Part shown: positions 44,653 through 56,501 of the stretch, piece by piece | Layout: every line of letters starts with the position of its first letter | Numbering within the stretch: position 1 is the first letter of the stretch | From: Triangularia verruculosa | Taxonomy: Eukaryota > Ascomycota > Sordariomycetes > Sordariales > Podosporaceae | Length of the DNA stretch: 64,000 nt | Assembly (NCBI GenBank): GCA_033296885.1 | Contig: MU863992.1 | Location: 1 to 64,000 of the forward strand | Reading direction: 5' to 3' | Notes under the pieces: model-generated | Told to the model about the DNA's origin: nothing | Database searches by the model: none | Seen by the model: the letters and a program-made list of their open reading frames with translations, nothing else | Position numbers and translations under genes: made by a program

Positions 44653-46417
44653 ATGAAGTCTGCCGTGCCCCGGGCTCTGCGCAACGCTCGCCGTTCCATT
44701 CCCAGAGCTTCCCCCACCAAGAGCTTAAGCTCAAGCTCATTGTCCAGTTTGAGACTTGGGAACAATCGTTTGACAAACACGGCCACTTTCTTATCACCAC
44801 ACCGTAACTTTTCTGTTACAACAAGGAGGTTACAGGATTTTGATGAGGACAAAGACCGAAAATGGTCAACGCCTCTTGCCAAGCAATTGGCAGCTGCCAT
44901 TGAGGTGAGTTTCTCACCCAGAAACCTTTAGTCTCATACATACTCATAGATATCATTAGTTGACCGGACCAATTCCACTCGCCAGCTTCATGCGCATGTG
45001 CCTGACATCTGATATCGGCGGTTACTACACGGGAGCCATCGAGAAGGATCGAGATCAGTTCGGCTTGAAAGGAGACTTCGTTACGTCACCAGAAATCTCA
45101 CAAGTCTTTGGTGAGCTCATTGGTGTTTGGTTCTTGACCGAATGGCTTGCTCAAGGGCGCCAGAGTACGGGCGTTGAGCTGATTGAGGTCGGGCCGGGGC
45201 GTGGTACTCTCATGGATGATATGCTCAGGGTATGTTCAAACATGCCTCGTGAGTTGACACCATGACTAACAACCGTTAGACAATACAAAGCTTCCCAGTC
45301 ATGGCCAACAGCATCGACGCCATCTACATGGTCGAGGCCAGCCCCGAGCTCAGACTGGCCCAGAAGAACCTCCTCTGCGGCGAAGACGCCCCCATGACCG
45401 AGTCCAAGGTCGGATATCACAGTGTGTGCAAGTATAGCGCCCTGCCCATTGTATGGACCGAAACCATCAAGTCCATTCCCATCGGTATGTCACCCTCCCT
45501 CCCAAACCGCCTACCTATCACTGACTGACCCCGCAGACTCCGAGAAAATGCCCTTCATCGTCGCCCACGAATTCTTCGACGCCCTCCCCATCCACGCCTT
45601 CGAACTCGTCTCCGTCCCCGCCTCCAAGTCCTCACCCCCCTCCTCAACCGACAACTCCTCCCCATCAACCCAAACCGCCACTCCAACCCTCGAATGGCGC
45701 GAGATGATGGTCTCCCCAACACCCCCCGGCTCAACTCACGAATCCCTCAACACCCCCTCCACCCAATCCCGCGAAACCCCACCCCCCGACTTCCAACTCA
45801 CCCGCTCCACCACCTCAACCCGCCACTCCCTCTACCTCCCGGACTCCTCCCCCCGCTTCCGCGCCCTCAAATCCACCGTCGGCGCCGGCGCCCTGTTAGA
45901 AGCCTGCCCCGACGCCTCCCTCTACGCAAGCGACTTCGCAGCCCGCATAGGCGGCTCACCCCAGCACCCCAAATCCAAACCCTCCGGCGCAGCCCTCATC
46001 CTCGACTACGGTCCCGGAGACGGGACGATACCAACCAACTCCCTCCGCGGTATCAGCAAACATAGGAGAGTCTCTCCTTTTGCTGAGCCCGGACTTACCG
46101 ATTTATCCGTTGATGTTGATTTTGCCGGGATTGCCGAGTCAGCTACGAGAGCGAGTGAAGGGGTGGAGGTTCACGGACCGATTGCCCAGGGTAATTTCTT
46201 GGAGTTGATGGGGATTAAGGAGAGGGCGGGGGTGCTGGCGAAGAAGGCGAAGCAGCAGAAGGGGGAGGAGGCCGGGGAGAAGGTGGAGAGGGCGTGGAAG
46301 AGGCTGGTGGATAGGGGGCCGGGGGGGATGGGGAAGGTGTATCAGGCGCTGGCGATTTTGCCCGAGAATGATGGGAGGAGGAGGCCGGTGGGCTTTGGGG
46401 GGGATGTAGTGCAGTGA
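44653..46417 (+). CDS. Mitochondrial protein arginine methyltransferase NDUFAF7 (MidA) homologue
   Basis: Four exons (44653-44904, 44960-45229, 45280-45484, 45537-46417) give 535 aa. The first about 60 residues are Arg/Ser-rich with no acids (MKSAVPRALRNARRSIPRA), as in a mitochondrial targeting peptide ending near FSVTTRR. The methyltransferase core has GGYYTGAIEKDRDQFG, GDFVTSPEISQVFGELIGVW, the SAM-binding VELIEVGPGRGTLMDDMLR and VAHEFFDALPIHAFE, which together mark the DUF185/MidA family. NDUFAF7 dimethylates an arginine of the 49-kDa subunit (NDUFS2) during complex I assembly. Codon use in exon 4 is strongly C-biased in wobble positions up to about 46050 and then shifts to G-rich. The start at 44653 is the first AUG in the frame. 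Confidence 0.9.
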
Positions 46418-46688
46418 TGGGACTGTCTTTGGGATGTACGATATGAGAAGACTGTGGGTGTAAGAACATCCGAGATGATATGAATATATTGTAACCGGCA
46501 GTTTGAAGAAATCACAGAGATAAACGATTTGATTCAAGACAGAAAGTTCATTACATCCAGCTCTACTTCGTAACCCAGAGAGAAGCAAAAGACATAAAAT
46601 ACAACACAACTGAACCCAACAACCCAACGCCATCCACCCATGCCAAACCCATCTCAGACCCAATCCATCACATATTCCCTCCCCAAGC

Positions 46689-49600
46689 TTAACTCGCCAC
46701 AAACCCCAACTTCCCAAACAACACATCCATCGCCACCCACTGCCTCCCACACTTATCCAAATACTTCTCCACCACCCCCTTCACCGTCCCGAACCTCGTC
46801 CGGTTATGCTCCGCCATCACCATCACCCTCTCCCTCTGCTCCCCCCTAATCACCTCCATCCCCTCCCCTCCCCCCGTCGCACTCGCCGTAGCCTTCTCCT
46901 TCGCCTTATCAACATCAAACAAGCTCCCAAAATACACCAGCTGGTTATACACATCCCTCTCCCCATACTCAAACCTCATCCTCCCCAAACACTCCCCCCT
47001 CCCCAGCCCCCTCGGCCCCAGACATCTATTCCCATACACCGACATCTGCCTCGTCCTATTCCCGCAACTCGCGTCGTCACAAACCAACCACCCCTCATAA
47101 TACCTCGACGTCTGCGCCCGAATCTGACTTTCCACCTGCGCGACGATCGACAGAGTCGAAAGCGTAGCCGAGCAAGACGGGCAGGTTATCCCTTGCGAGG
47201 TGATACTCCCCGGGGAACCCACCAACCCTTCAAACGCAAACGAATCCTTGCAACCCCTACACCGAAGCGAAAGACGGGCACACTCCGCAAAACGGACTTG
47301 ATCCGGGATCTGCGATTCCAACGGGTGGATCTCCAAATCCTGATTCCCCTGTCCAGAGCCAGAACTAGAACTATTGTTCGCGAACCGTCGCGGATCAAGC
47401 CCGAGGTTTTCAGCAAGCTGCGAGGTAGAAGTACCAGTGATGTTTGCGCAGAGACGCTCCACCGGCGGGAAGATCTGCTTGCCAATGTACCACTCCACAT
47501 CCGGGGAGAGCTCAGAGTTCGGTTTCAGCACGTCCTGCGGCGTGTACGCCCGTTTGGCAAAGTGCTCTGACGTCTGCTTCGCGTCGCCGGTGATGATGTA
47601 CGAGACCACGTCCCCCTTTCTCATGGTCTTGCCCCGGGCGATCTCGCGGAGGGCGACTTGGATTTGCGGCATCGTGTCCCCGTTCTGGCCGTATTCCGTC
47701 GGAGACTTGCCGAGCTGGGTGAGGATGATGTATTTAGGCACCGGCACGGTACCCTCGCGCATCTTGCCAGAGACTTCACCGAGGTACTCGTGGATTTTCT
47801 GGACCGAGTCCTCAATGTCGTTGCCGGACAAGATTTCGTCTAGCAGCCGTTTGGAGATTTCTCTCGACAGCGGGCAGTACTCGCGGCGCTTCATGTCGAG
47901 GCCCTTGATTTCCATCTTCTCGACGTACTTGCCGTTGGTCTCGACGAGACAGATGGCAGCATACTTCTTCTTGGCCTGCAGGAGAATGCGGCGGAAGATG
48001 TTGTCGATATCGATTTCCAGCTTCCTGTAGCTGCCGTTGACGGCCGCTTTGAACTCGCGGCCGACTCGGATGGCATCTGCCACGTTGTCCACGTTCGCGT
48101 TGATCATGACCGAGTCAGTGTCGCCGTAGATGACTTGGAGCTGCATGCTTTCGGCCAGGTCCTTCGTGCTGCGGAGAATCTCACGACCTTTGAAGGTGGT
48201 AAGGACGGCCAAAGGTCTGGCGTAGAAACGGGACTTGGTGTACCCCAAACAACCGTACATGGAATTGGCTGTCAGCTTCAAGGCGAGCTGTTTGATATCC
48301 CATGTTGCGAGTTGTTCTGGGGTGGCAGTCTTGTCCTTCATCAGGCCCTTGACTTGCCTACGGCGGTCGACAAGTGTCGCAATAAGCCTGGGCAGGACAC
48401 CGAGATCCTGTTTTTCAGGGACTTGTGGTACACCATCTTCCTCGGACTGCTCTCATGTTAGTAACAGTAGTCGGACGCAGTGTTTAATTGACTTACCAAG
48501 AATGTGCGGTCAACAGTGGTGAAGCAGATATTGTACTCTTGGATGATGGAGGGATACAGAGAATTGAAGTCCATGACAAGAACAAACTTGTCATACAGAC
48601 CCTTTTCGGGCTCGAAAACAAGACCACCCTTGTATTTGTCCTTCTTTTTGCCGGCTTCGCCCCCGCCGTCTTCTTCATCCTCGGGCCGGGCACGACCCTT
48701 GAAGGGCTCCTTGTCTGGACAAATGTACTTGTTGCGATGGAACTCATGCAGCAAAATGTACTCGTTGCGCTCGGCACGAGTACCGGTCAGCGTCCTTGCC
48801 CAAGAGTTACCGGCAAGGTTGGTAAGGACCTTGGTCAAGGGAAGAATCTGAGTTCGGAGAGCCAAGGCAGCAATAAAGTACGTATCAGCTTCGGCGTGAG
48901 AGATGTAATCCATAAGGCCATCTTTGGTCACCGCCAAGCTCTTCAGAGCTGCTTCGTTATCCAGTTCTCTGCGAGGAGTATCGCTAGAAAGGTAAAGGCT
49001 GCACATTTCCGTCAAGCTCCACGACTGGCACTTCATCATGACTGATTTACCAGCGTCGTTGGCAAGATCACAGAGCAGACGTCCAGACATGATCTGACGC
49101 TCTGCAAATACATTGCCGCCAACCTTGCCCATGGATGCTGGCCACTGAGACCGTCTCAATCTGCCCAGACGAGACCACTGATGAGTCTTCTTTTCATGAA
49201 GACGGTTCAGCAAGATGCTGTAATCCACGCCTTCTAGCTGATGACCCATGATAACATCCGGGTCTACCACATCCACTTGCGCCAGGAAGAATGATAGCAT
49301 GGCCGATTCCTCTTTCATGAGCTTGATCAACCCTCTCTTGCGCTCCTTGGCCATTGTTTCAAAGCCCAAGGGGAAAGCGGTACCCTGCGGCCGAATGACA
49401 GTAAATGTTCGACATGGCAGCTTGTCGGCAGGAGTGGTATCGCTCAGAGAAACATCCTCGTAAATTCTCGCGCTAATGGCAAGAATCTCTTGCTTGTTGG
49501 CCTTGGGGTTGAAGATGGTGCGGAGGGCAATGCCCATGAGTGTCAGAGGTGGTGCCTCCATATTCTCGCTGTCCTTGAAAGGTGCAACCATGTTGGGATG

Positions 49601-51230
49601 GTCAACCAAGACTTCCAAGCGGCAGTGAGATGAGTTCTTCAGCGCGCCGAAATCGGCATCCTCAATCTTCAACCAGCATGGGCCCTTGATATTCTTCCAT
49701 AGAACAAATTGCTCAAATAAAGCTGTGTTGGTGCCGAAAACGTGTGAAAAGGTCTCCCCAGTGGTGTTCATGTCAATGGGAGCCTTGGTATAGGGGTAGA
49801 GAAGCTTGAGGTACTGGCCCTCTTTGGGAACGTCGGGAAGTTCAAAGGCATACTTCCGAGTACAAGCTTTGATCTTGTACATGCCAACGTTCTTCTTGGT
49901 CATGATAGTGTCCACTTCGTTGTACACATCCATCATTTCCACCTCATCGCCAGTGTCGACTTCGCCCTGGACACGGGTCTTGCGGGGCAAGAAATACAGC
50001 TTGCGCAAGATGTTGTCAATCTTGACAAAGCAACTGACGTGGTGGTTGGTCTTCTTGTTAAGAACCTTTCCAAAAAGACAGAGACTCCCGTTGACTTCTG
50101 TGTAGTCGGTCCAGAAGAAGTTGAGGCTACCATCTTCCTCAATGGCATCCTTGTAGTCGATTTTGCCTATTCCTCGAGCCTCGGCCTGCGAGCTGCCAAC
50201 GACGTTCAACTTTTGGTTGATGCCGTTCCAGGAAGATGCATCGATGGCCGCCTCAGTAGGCTTCATAGGGGACGAGGTGACAACGGCGCTGGGCAGGGGG
50301 TCCGCTTTGACGATTCTCTTGACAGGGCGAGAAGCAGACATGTTGACGCTAGCAGCGGTAACGGCGCCTGTATGAGCAACCTCCATCATATCCTCATCCT
50401 CGTCTTCTTCGTCAACGGCGGCTTTTGGCTGTACCCTCCGCTGTGCAACCTTGGCAGCAGGGGACGATGGCAATACGGGATCGCTCATCATGACATCCGG
50501 AGCTGCTACTGGCTCGTCCTCCACTGGAGGGATGTAGGTGTCCTCAGCCATATCATAATCGGGTGACGGTGAAGAAAGCCTGTCATCGACCACCTTTTTC
50601 TTCTTGGGGGCCGGTTGGCGGGATTCTCGTGCTGGAGAAAGGGCGCGGGTCTTCTTCCTTTCTGCTGAACGGTCTCTCTTCTTGGATGACCTAACGACCG
50701 GGGCCGGGACATTGGCGTCAACCTCTCCGAGTAGATCGGCCAGGAATTTGTCATCGTCCTCTGTTTTGATGACCTTCGGTTTAGGTTGCGTCCTGCCGGC
50801 GCCTTTGGTAAAAAAGTCGGTTATATTCCGGTCGTTGGAGTCCCGTTTCGCCTTCTCTTCGTCTCGTTGTTTCTTGGCTAAAGTGGTTGACCAGTTAGTC
50901 AAAGATCATTATTGCCATGCGATAGACCCAGCACATACATTTACGCTCTTTGCGTTCTACAATGCCATCCTCGCTGTCCGAGTCATTGGCGGCCGGTATG
51001 CGATCCCACTCCTCCCGGCCGTCATCGGCATAACCCTCGCCATTGTCGTCGACAACGAAATCGTCCTCGTTCAGGCGTTGTCGTACAATCTTCTTGTACT
51101 GGTTCTCGTCAACCTCTTCGTACAGGTCCTCGACCTCTTCGACCTCGTATGTGTCGAATTTCTTCTTGCCCGATTCTCGCAGGGCGCGCAGTTCGGCGAA
51201 CTTGTCCCGCCTGTTCCCTGCTCTCGACAT
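46689..51230 (-). CDS. pol1: DNA polymerase alpha catalytic subunit
   Basis: Three exons (51230-50939, 50877-48497, 48449-46689) give 1477 aa, the size of fungal Pol1. The N-terminal segment (KKFDTYEVEEVEDLYEEVDE, NEDDFVVDDNGEGY) is the Pol-alpha N-domain. It is followed by a basic linker with NITDFFTKGAG. The polymerase core shows motif A in MDFNSLYPSIIQEYN, motif B in LKLTANSMYGCLGY and motif C in YGDTDSVMI. The exonuclease-like domain lacks proofreading acids, as expected for this family. Two C-terminal cysteine clusters (CRGC/CPSC and CDDASCGN/GNRCLG) form the metal sites that hold the B subunit. With primase it starts lagging-strand fragments. Intron 2 sits just after motif A (FTTVDRTFL), and its acceptor was chosen to restore the conserved PEKQDLGVLP block. 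Confidence 0.96.
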
Positions 51231-52211
51231 GGTTGCTGGGCGGTGCTGTTGCTTTCCGGGTTGCCGGAAGGAGAAGAGAAATTGAATTTAGAAAATTGAC
51301 ATGCCGGTGCAATGCCAGTGCTTGATCGTGTTGTCCTAGACAGGAAGCGGCGGTGGGCAACGCTGGATGCTGTCAGGAGGTGGGCTTCAACTTTTGTCCA
51401 TTAATTGGCCGCTGGTGTTAAACTGGGTTGGACGCGCCTTTTCGTGTGTCGCGTCTCAAAGCGCGTCCCCCTGTTGATTAGCTGACAGGGGTCACTCGGC
51501 AACAAAGCTGGGACCAAGCCGTCCAATTCAACGTCACTTACACCAGCAAGAGCAGCATGAGAGCGTCATATTCAAGGAAATGCAGATGAAACTCTAATGA
51601 TGATCGTTATGATAGACCACTGAACATAGACCGGCCTGTTTCTTGCGTATATCTGTTTCGCGGCTTCTCGAACAACAATGTAGACCAACTGGGAGACCAT
51701 CTGGACTGTCTGGTGGCAGAGCTTCGGCAGAACGAGCGCTTCAAACACAGTACAATATCTCATAGCCCTCCTATCTTCAAACCCACAGCACCGAAAGCAG
51801 AGTTGAGATAAGCTCTGCCGTTTCGAGCTGTTGAACGACGTTGAAAGTGAGCTCAGTTATTTTGTGGGGTGGACGCCAATGCCGATCGTTGGCCCTACAT
51901 GCATCCGTCGTTTAGCGGGCCTTGGCGATCCTGCCCGCCAAAGATTGATGCAGGTGGGCTGAATGATAAGAAAAAATATGGAACACCATCAGAGCTCGAT
52001 AAGCCAGCACAGTTCAAACACCACCCAACTCTCGACCTCGACCTCGATGGGACACCTGATAAACTGACAGACGACTCGGTTCAAAGCGGCCGGCACAGTC
52101 ATAGTCTCACGCAGACAAGACAAAACTCTCAGACGTTGCATTGCGCCAAAGCATCGAGGTCAGAAGCACACAGAGCGAGACGTTGCGCATTGCGCACCAG
52201 TTACCACAGCC
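51231..52211. other. Divergent promoter region of POL1 and the PPR gene
   Basis: 981 bp between divergent starts. A GC-rich cluster at 51431-51468 resembles cell-cycle boxes (listed separately). No gene is supported, and frames in this interval lack domains. Confidence 0.5.
51431..51468. promoter_or_regulatory. Cluster of MCB/SCB-like cell-cycle boxes upstream of POL1
   Basis: Within 38 bp occur GACGCGCC, TTTTCGTG (reverse of the SCB core CACGAAA), GTCGCGTC (reverse GACGCGAC, MCB-like) and GCGCGTCC. They lie about 200-240 bp upstream of the POL1 ATG. Replication genes are classic MBF/SBF targets in yeasts, so the placement is meaningful. Binding itself is inferred. Confidence 0.5.
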
Positions 52212-54581
52212 ATGTTTGTCTGTCGGTCTTGCATTATCAACATGGGCGGCATGCGCCCCCCAATACCGCTCGAATCACGGCTCTTGCGCCCTCTGCAACT
52301 AGCCACCCGTGGTCCCAGCTCTGCCCGCCGTGAATACTCGACACGCAAGTCCCTCGGTGAGGCACATGGTATCAATCGCCGAGATCTCGAAAGAGGGTTG
52401 GGGCAGGTCAAGGGTTGGCTAGGCGTGGATGTGCCACCAGAGATGGTTCTGGACCAGAGCGAAATCAAGACAGCGTTAGGAGAAAAGGGCACGCGAAATG
52501 GTCCCTACGTGCGAGAAGAAGGAAAGCAGGCTCTTCGACGACCCAAGAAGCTAAAGATGCAGGAAGCCATGAGGGCCAACGCTGAATGGGACACATCCGA
52601 ATATAATGCACCTACCGCGCTCACGACTGAGGAAATCGAGGAGGCTTTGAAGCAAGTGCAAGAAGTAGAGGAGCCTCAAGTCGCCGCTACACCCGAGGAA
52701 TCGTTTCGCAATGCATACCCAAGCAACAAGGAACTCCAAAATTCCGGACCTGAGGAGCTGCCAAGTCAGCAAATGCTTAAGGTCAAAAAGGTCGTCAAAA
52801 AGCACCTCCAGTATCTCAAAGATCCCCTTCACATCGCTGAGCATGTTAGAAAAGCGCTCGGTGCTGGTAAGTGGGATGAGGCCCTTATGATGGCACGCAT
52901 GGCCGCGGTTGATACCAAGGTCGAGGTGTCCTGGAACCACCTGATTGACTACCAGCTGGACAAGGGGCGTCTCCTGGCCGCTATCAAGACATTCAATGAA
53001 ATGAAGAAGCGAGGGCAAAAGCCAAATGCGAGGACCTACACCGTGCTTTTTAGAGGCTGCGCTGCCTCGGCGGATCCCAAGAGAGCAGTGGCCGAAGCAA
53101 CCAAGATCTACAATTCCATGCTCAGCAAACACCAGACTAGTGGCATGACACTCGAACCTTCAACCATCCATATGAATGCAGTTCTCGATGTCTGTGGGCG
53201 AGCAAACGACCTCGACAGCATGTTCCAGATTCTGGAAACTTCCAACAATGGCCTGCGAAGCCCTGACGTAATTACCTTTACAATCGTCCTGAACGCCCTC
53301 AGATTCAAGGTCAAATCACACACATATAAATTTTCTGAATTCTCAGATGCCCAGATTAGGAGAAACGTCGAAGACTCGATTCAGAAGGCGAGAGTTGTCT
53401 GGGAGGATGTGGTGGCGAAATGGAGAAGTGGCAGGCTTGTCATGGATGAACAACTGGTGTTGGCCATGGGTCAAGTTCTTTTGCCTGGTGACAAAAAGGA
53501 GCAGGAGAGCATATTTGACCTCCTAAAACAGACCATGTTGATCCCTGTGCCAGATTCCATTGCCAGGAAGCTCCGTCGGGTGGCGCAGGCCCAAGAGCGC
53601 AGGTCAGCGGAGCAGGCAGCGGAACAAGCAGCTCTGGAACAAGAAGAAGAAGAAGGAGAAACGGAGTTAGTAGGGCTTGGAGATATTGAGACGACCCCTC
53701 CCCCGCCTACATTGAGAGCAGGCCTTGCGAGGACTGGACCTGCTGCCTCAATGCAATACGCCAACCCAGGCCGACAAACTGTGACACTGATCATGGATGT
53801 GCTTGCGAGTCTCAAACAGACGGCAATTGCGCCAAAGTACTGGGAATATCTCACCGAGACGCTCGACATTGAGCCAGATCATATGAACTACAACGCATAT
53901 CTCAGGTGCCTACGAGTTGGTCACGCATCGGGCGAGGTGGCCAAGCTGATAGCAGTTTGGCCCCCGAAGATGCTCAACCGTGTCACATTCCGGCTCGGCA
54001 TGAACTCTTGCATCAACGACCGCAATAATACCAACGTCTTCGAAAACGGAACCAACATTGTCGATATCATGTTCAAGGAGCTGCACAAACCCGACCTCCT
54101 GACAATGCGTCTCTACTTACACCTGGCACGCATTGCCAAGAGCAAGTTCCGGAAGCAGGATCAAGAGACCAAGTATGCGTATGGCGAGCAAATCAGCAAC
54201 ACTGTCAACCGGCTATTCCCAGTTCTGAATACCCACGCCAGGTCTCTGGCCTGGTCAGAGGAGCCAACAAAGTCTCCTCTAGAGGTCATAGAGGCCAACA
54301 AGGAGGAAATTCAAGAGGCTATGGCGACGGCCCGACACATGATATCAGCCATTGATGTTGTCTGCCACGAGCACATTGTGAAGCCGGCAATCGCAAGTCA
54401 GCTGATGAAGAAGAGGAGGACTCTTAGCATCATGGTTGAACGGTTTCTGGAGAAGCTCTATCCTGACAGAAAGCTGGGACGGAACAACCCTAACCCGGAT
54501 CTTCAAAAGGACGGATGGGCGCACAATGCGAGCGTTAATGAGCTCTCGGAGGATCTGAAGGGGAATTGGAAATGGGAATAA
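52212..54581 (+). CDS. Mitochondrial pentatricopeptide-repeat (PPR) protein
   Basis: A single exon of 789 aa. The basic N-terminus with RRE/YSTRKS near residue 40 looks like a mitochondrial presequence and cleavage site. PPR helices are visible at about residues 235-420: WNHLIDYQLDKGRLLAAIKTFNEMKKRGQKPNARTY-type units and NAVLDVCGRANDLDSMFQI. A second set follows at about 510-620. Between them is an acidic, Glu/Ala-rich coiled-coil-like segment (AEQAALEQEEEEGE). PPR proteins bind organellar RNA for stability, splicing or translation. Layout and length recall the fungal CCM1/DMR1 group, but I cannot fix the orthologue. The gene is divergent from POL1. Confidence 0.78.
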   Translation: MFVCRSCIINMGGMRPPIPLESRLLRPLQLATRGPSSARREYSTRKSLGEAHGINRRDLERGLGQVKGWLGVDVPPEMVLDQSEIKTALGEKGTRNGPYVREEGKQALRRPKKLKMQEAMRANAEWDTSEYNAPTALTTEEIEEALKQVQEVEEPQVAATPEESFRNAYPSNKELQNSGPEELPSQQMLKVKKVVKKHLQYLKDPLHIAEHVRKALGAGKWDEALMMARMAAVDTKVEVSWNHLIDYQLDKGRLLAAIKTFNEMKKRGQKPNARTYTVLFRGCAASADPKRAVAEATKIYNSMLSKHQTSGMTLEPSTIHMNAVLDVCGRANDLDSMFQILETSNNGLRSPDVITFTIVLNALRFKVKSHTYKFSEFSDAQIRRNVEDSIQKARVVWEDVVAKWRSGRLVMDEQLVLAMGQVLLPGDKKEQESIFDLLKQTMLIPVPDSIARKLRRVAQAQERRSAEQAAEQAALEQEEEEGETELVGLGDIETTPPPPTLRAGLARTGPAASMQYANPGRQTVTLIMDVLASLKQTAIAPKYWEYLTETLDIEPDHMNYNAYLRCLRVGHASGEVAKLIAVWPPKMLNRVTFRLGMNSCINDRNNTNVFENGTNIVDIMFKELHKPDLLTMRLYLHLARIAKSKFRKQDQETKYAYGEQISNTVNRLFPVLNTHARSLAWSEEPTKSPLEVIEANKEEIQEAMATARHMISAIDVVCHEHIVKPAIASQLMKKRRTLSIMVERFLEKLYPDRKLGRNNPNPDLQKDGWAHNASVNELSEDLKGNWKWE

Positions 54582-55337
54582 ATGGAGAGATGAGAGAGTC
54601 TCATGACGGTCTCTGTGTAAATCTAGTGAACACATGTACGATGTCGGTGTATAAGGCTATCCGCTATCAATGACATTGGTGAGCGAACCAAAATAAACAG
54701 GGAAAACTTCAGAGGAAAGAATTGTTGCATTTTGTGATGAAGCGTGGCCATTTCATGTTGTGAATGACTTGAAAGTCAGAGATGAAGTGCCCCCGTCTGC
54801 CGAGCCCAGGCGCAGAACGGTCAACGCTTCTTCTCCGCTTTGCCGTCAAGGTGATTGGCTTGGACACGATTCCGGGGCATTCCCTCGCAGCAAAATAACT
54901 GTTTACTCTTTGAAGCTTGCTTGTTCTTTGCCCTCACAAAAACTTGTGAATCGCCGCTCCCAGCCTCCCACCATCACAATGTAAGTCTGGAGCGATATCA
55001 ATTGGCACGTGCAATGACGCTAACGGGAGCAAGCGAAGATTACCAAAAACTGGCACGTGCGCGCGATGGCCCCACCAACGCGCGAAGACCCCGAACGCGC
55101 TCCAGAGCCTGCGGGTGCTGCCGGTGGCCACGACATCAAAAGTCTGGCCTACGACATCACCCGCAGCGTTCTGAGCGCTGTTCTGGTCTCTCGCCTTGCC
55201 CCCGCCCCGCCGCCATCGCAGCCATCGCCGCCGTCGCCGCAAAAAGCCCAAACCGAGGCCGAGAATCGCGAGAAGAAGCGCATCAAGCGCAGAGCCCAGC
55301 GAAAACGCGCGAGAGAGAGAGAAAGCGGCTGGAGAAG
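54582..55337 (+). other. Leader region of the RRM gene, including an overlapping upstream frame
   Basis: This interval contains the 3' end of the PPR transcript and the 5' region of the RRM gene. From 55066 an AUG-initiated frame runs into the RRM gene in another phase (listed separately). A tandem CACGTGC word (GGCACGTGC at 55003-55011 and 55051-55059) may be a bHLH E-box pair. Confidence 0.4.
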
Positions 55338-55608
55338 ATGGCCCCCACCAAGGACGCCGCCAAAAAAGTCGCGAGCGACTTTGAAAAGATCATCAAGGAC
55401 GGTAAGTCGCGATAGCTGTCGTCAATTGGTTTCCAGGAAGCACTCTAACCATGAGTTCTGGTGCTCACAGGTCGCGCGAGGAAGAAGAACGAAGCTCTCG
55501 CCGCCAAAATCTTTAGCACAGATCGTCGGTCGAGCACTCCCGGTTCCAATGGCAATGCTCCCAAGGCCGCCGCGCTTGGCGGATCTCTCGCCAGTCGCGC
55601 AGGCGTGA
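55066..55608 (+). other. Protein-like upstream ORF overlapping the RRM gene
   Basis: ATG at 55066 opens a frame to 55608 (158 codons if the RRM intron of 69 nt is removed, 181 if not). It reads HDIKSLAYDITRSVLSAV, a Pro-rich stretch, then a helical basic block REKKRIKRRAQRKRARERE, which looks more like a real protein than a random frame. From 55338 it overlaps the RRM coding exons in a different phase. It could be a long uORF, a separate small gene, or evidence that the RRM gene model needs another exon. Confidence 0.3.
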
Positions 55609-56501
55609 AGAAGGTTCGATCTTGTCATTGTTCCCCTTATTTCATTCGATTTCATCGCTGACCTTGTCTTGATTAGCAACCTCCCAAAGGCCCTCGCCAT
55701 AGTACTGGCAACATCAATGGTGAATGGACTCACGATCTCCACACCCAACCCCCGAAGGGTCCCAAGGCCATGAACAATGGCAATACCTCCTCCCTCGCCG
55801 CCCGCATCACGAACCCCAATGCGCCTCCCAAACATGCCCCTACCGGCCCCCGTGCGAAACGTGCTGCGCAGATTGCACATGGCCTAGAGAAAACAGGACT
55901 CGGCCAAACCCAACCACCCCAAGGTCCCAAGCCGAAGGCGCAAAAGTCACAGAAGCTGCAGAATATCCCGACCGGTCCCTCTGCCAACAAAAACACTTTC
56001 AACAAAGGCCTCACTATCCGTGGTCTTGCTGGTCCCTACGTCGTCATGGCCCAAAACTTCGCCCCAGGCACCACCGCCGCCGATATTGAGTCTGCCATGA
56101 CCCCCGTCGGTGGAATTATCACCTCCTGCCGCGTACTCAAGCAGACCCCCCTCGTCGTCGCTGAAATCATCTTCGAGAGCAAAGAGGGCGCCGACAATGT
56201 CGTCGCAACGTTCGACAAGCAGACGGCAGACGGCAAAGTGATTAGCGTATACCACAAGGTCCCAAATGTACCCGCCCCTCGCAATAACATTCAAAACAGC
56301 CGAAGCGGCAGTTGGGAGCAAGATGATGGTGTCGTCGACGGCAGCTGGGGATTTGATGAACCTATGCAGGTTGACTCGAATGGATCCTTATCTGGTGGCA
56401 ACGGCAAGCCACCTCCTACCGGACCGAGCCTCTACAGTGACAGCCTGGTTACTAAGACCAACCGCTGGGGTAGGGGATTTGGCGGTGGTTCTAGACGATA
56501 A
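55338..56501 (+). CDS. RNA-recognition-motif (RRM) protein, fungal
   Basis: Three exons (55338-55401, 55471-55613, 55677-56501) encode 343 aa. The N-terminus is a basic helix (MAPTKDAAKKVASDFEKIIKDG, RARKKNEALAAKIFS), followed by a Pro/Gly-rich basic region. The RRM spans about residues 205-285: YVVMAQNFAPGTTAADIES, GGIITSCRVLKQTPLVVAEIIFESKEGADNVVATFDKQTADGK and VISVYHK, fitting beta-alpha-beta order although the RNP aromatics are weak. The tail holds a GSWEQDDG motif and ends in RWGRGFGGGSRR, an RGG-like basic end. It probably binds nuclear RNA. No named orthologue is claimed. Introns are 68-69 and 63 nt. A long upstream frame overlaps the start. Confidence 0.75.

Noticed and set aside
50604..51299. 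Plus-strand 231-codon hydrophobic frame over the POL1 start
   Set aside because: Antisense shadow of POL1 exons 1 and 2. It crosses an intron of the real gene without splice signals of its own.
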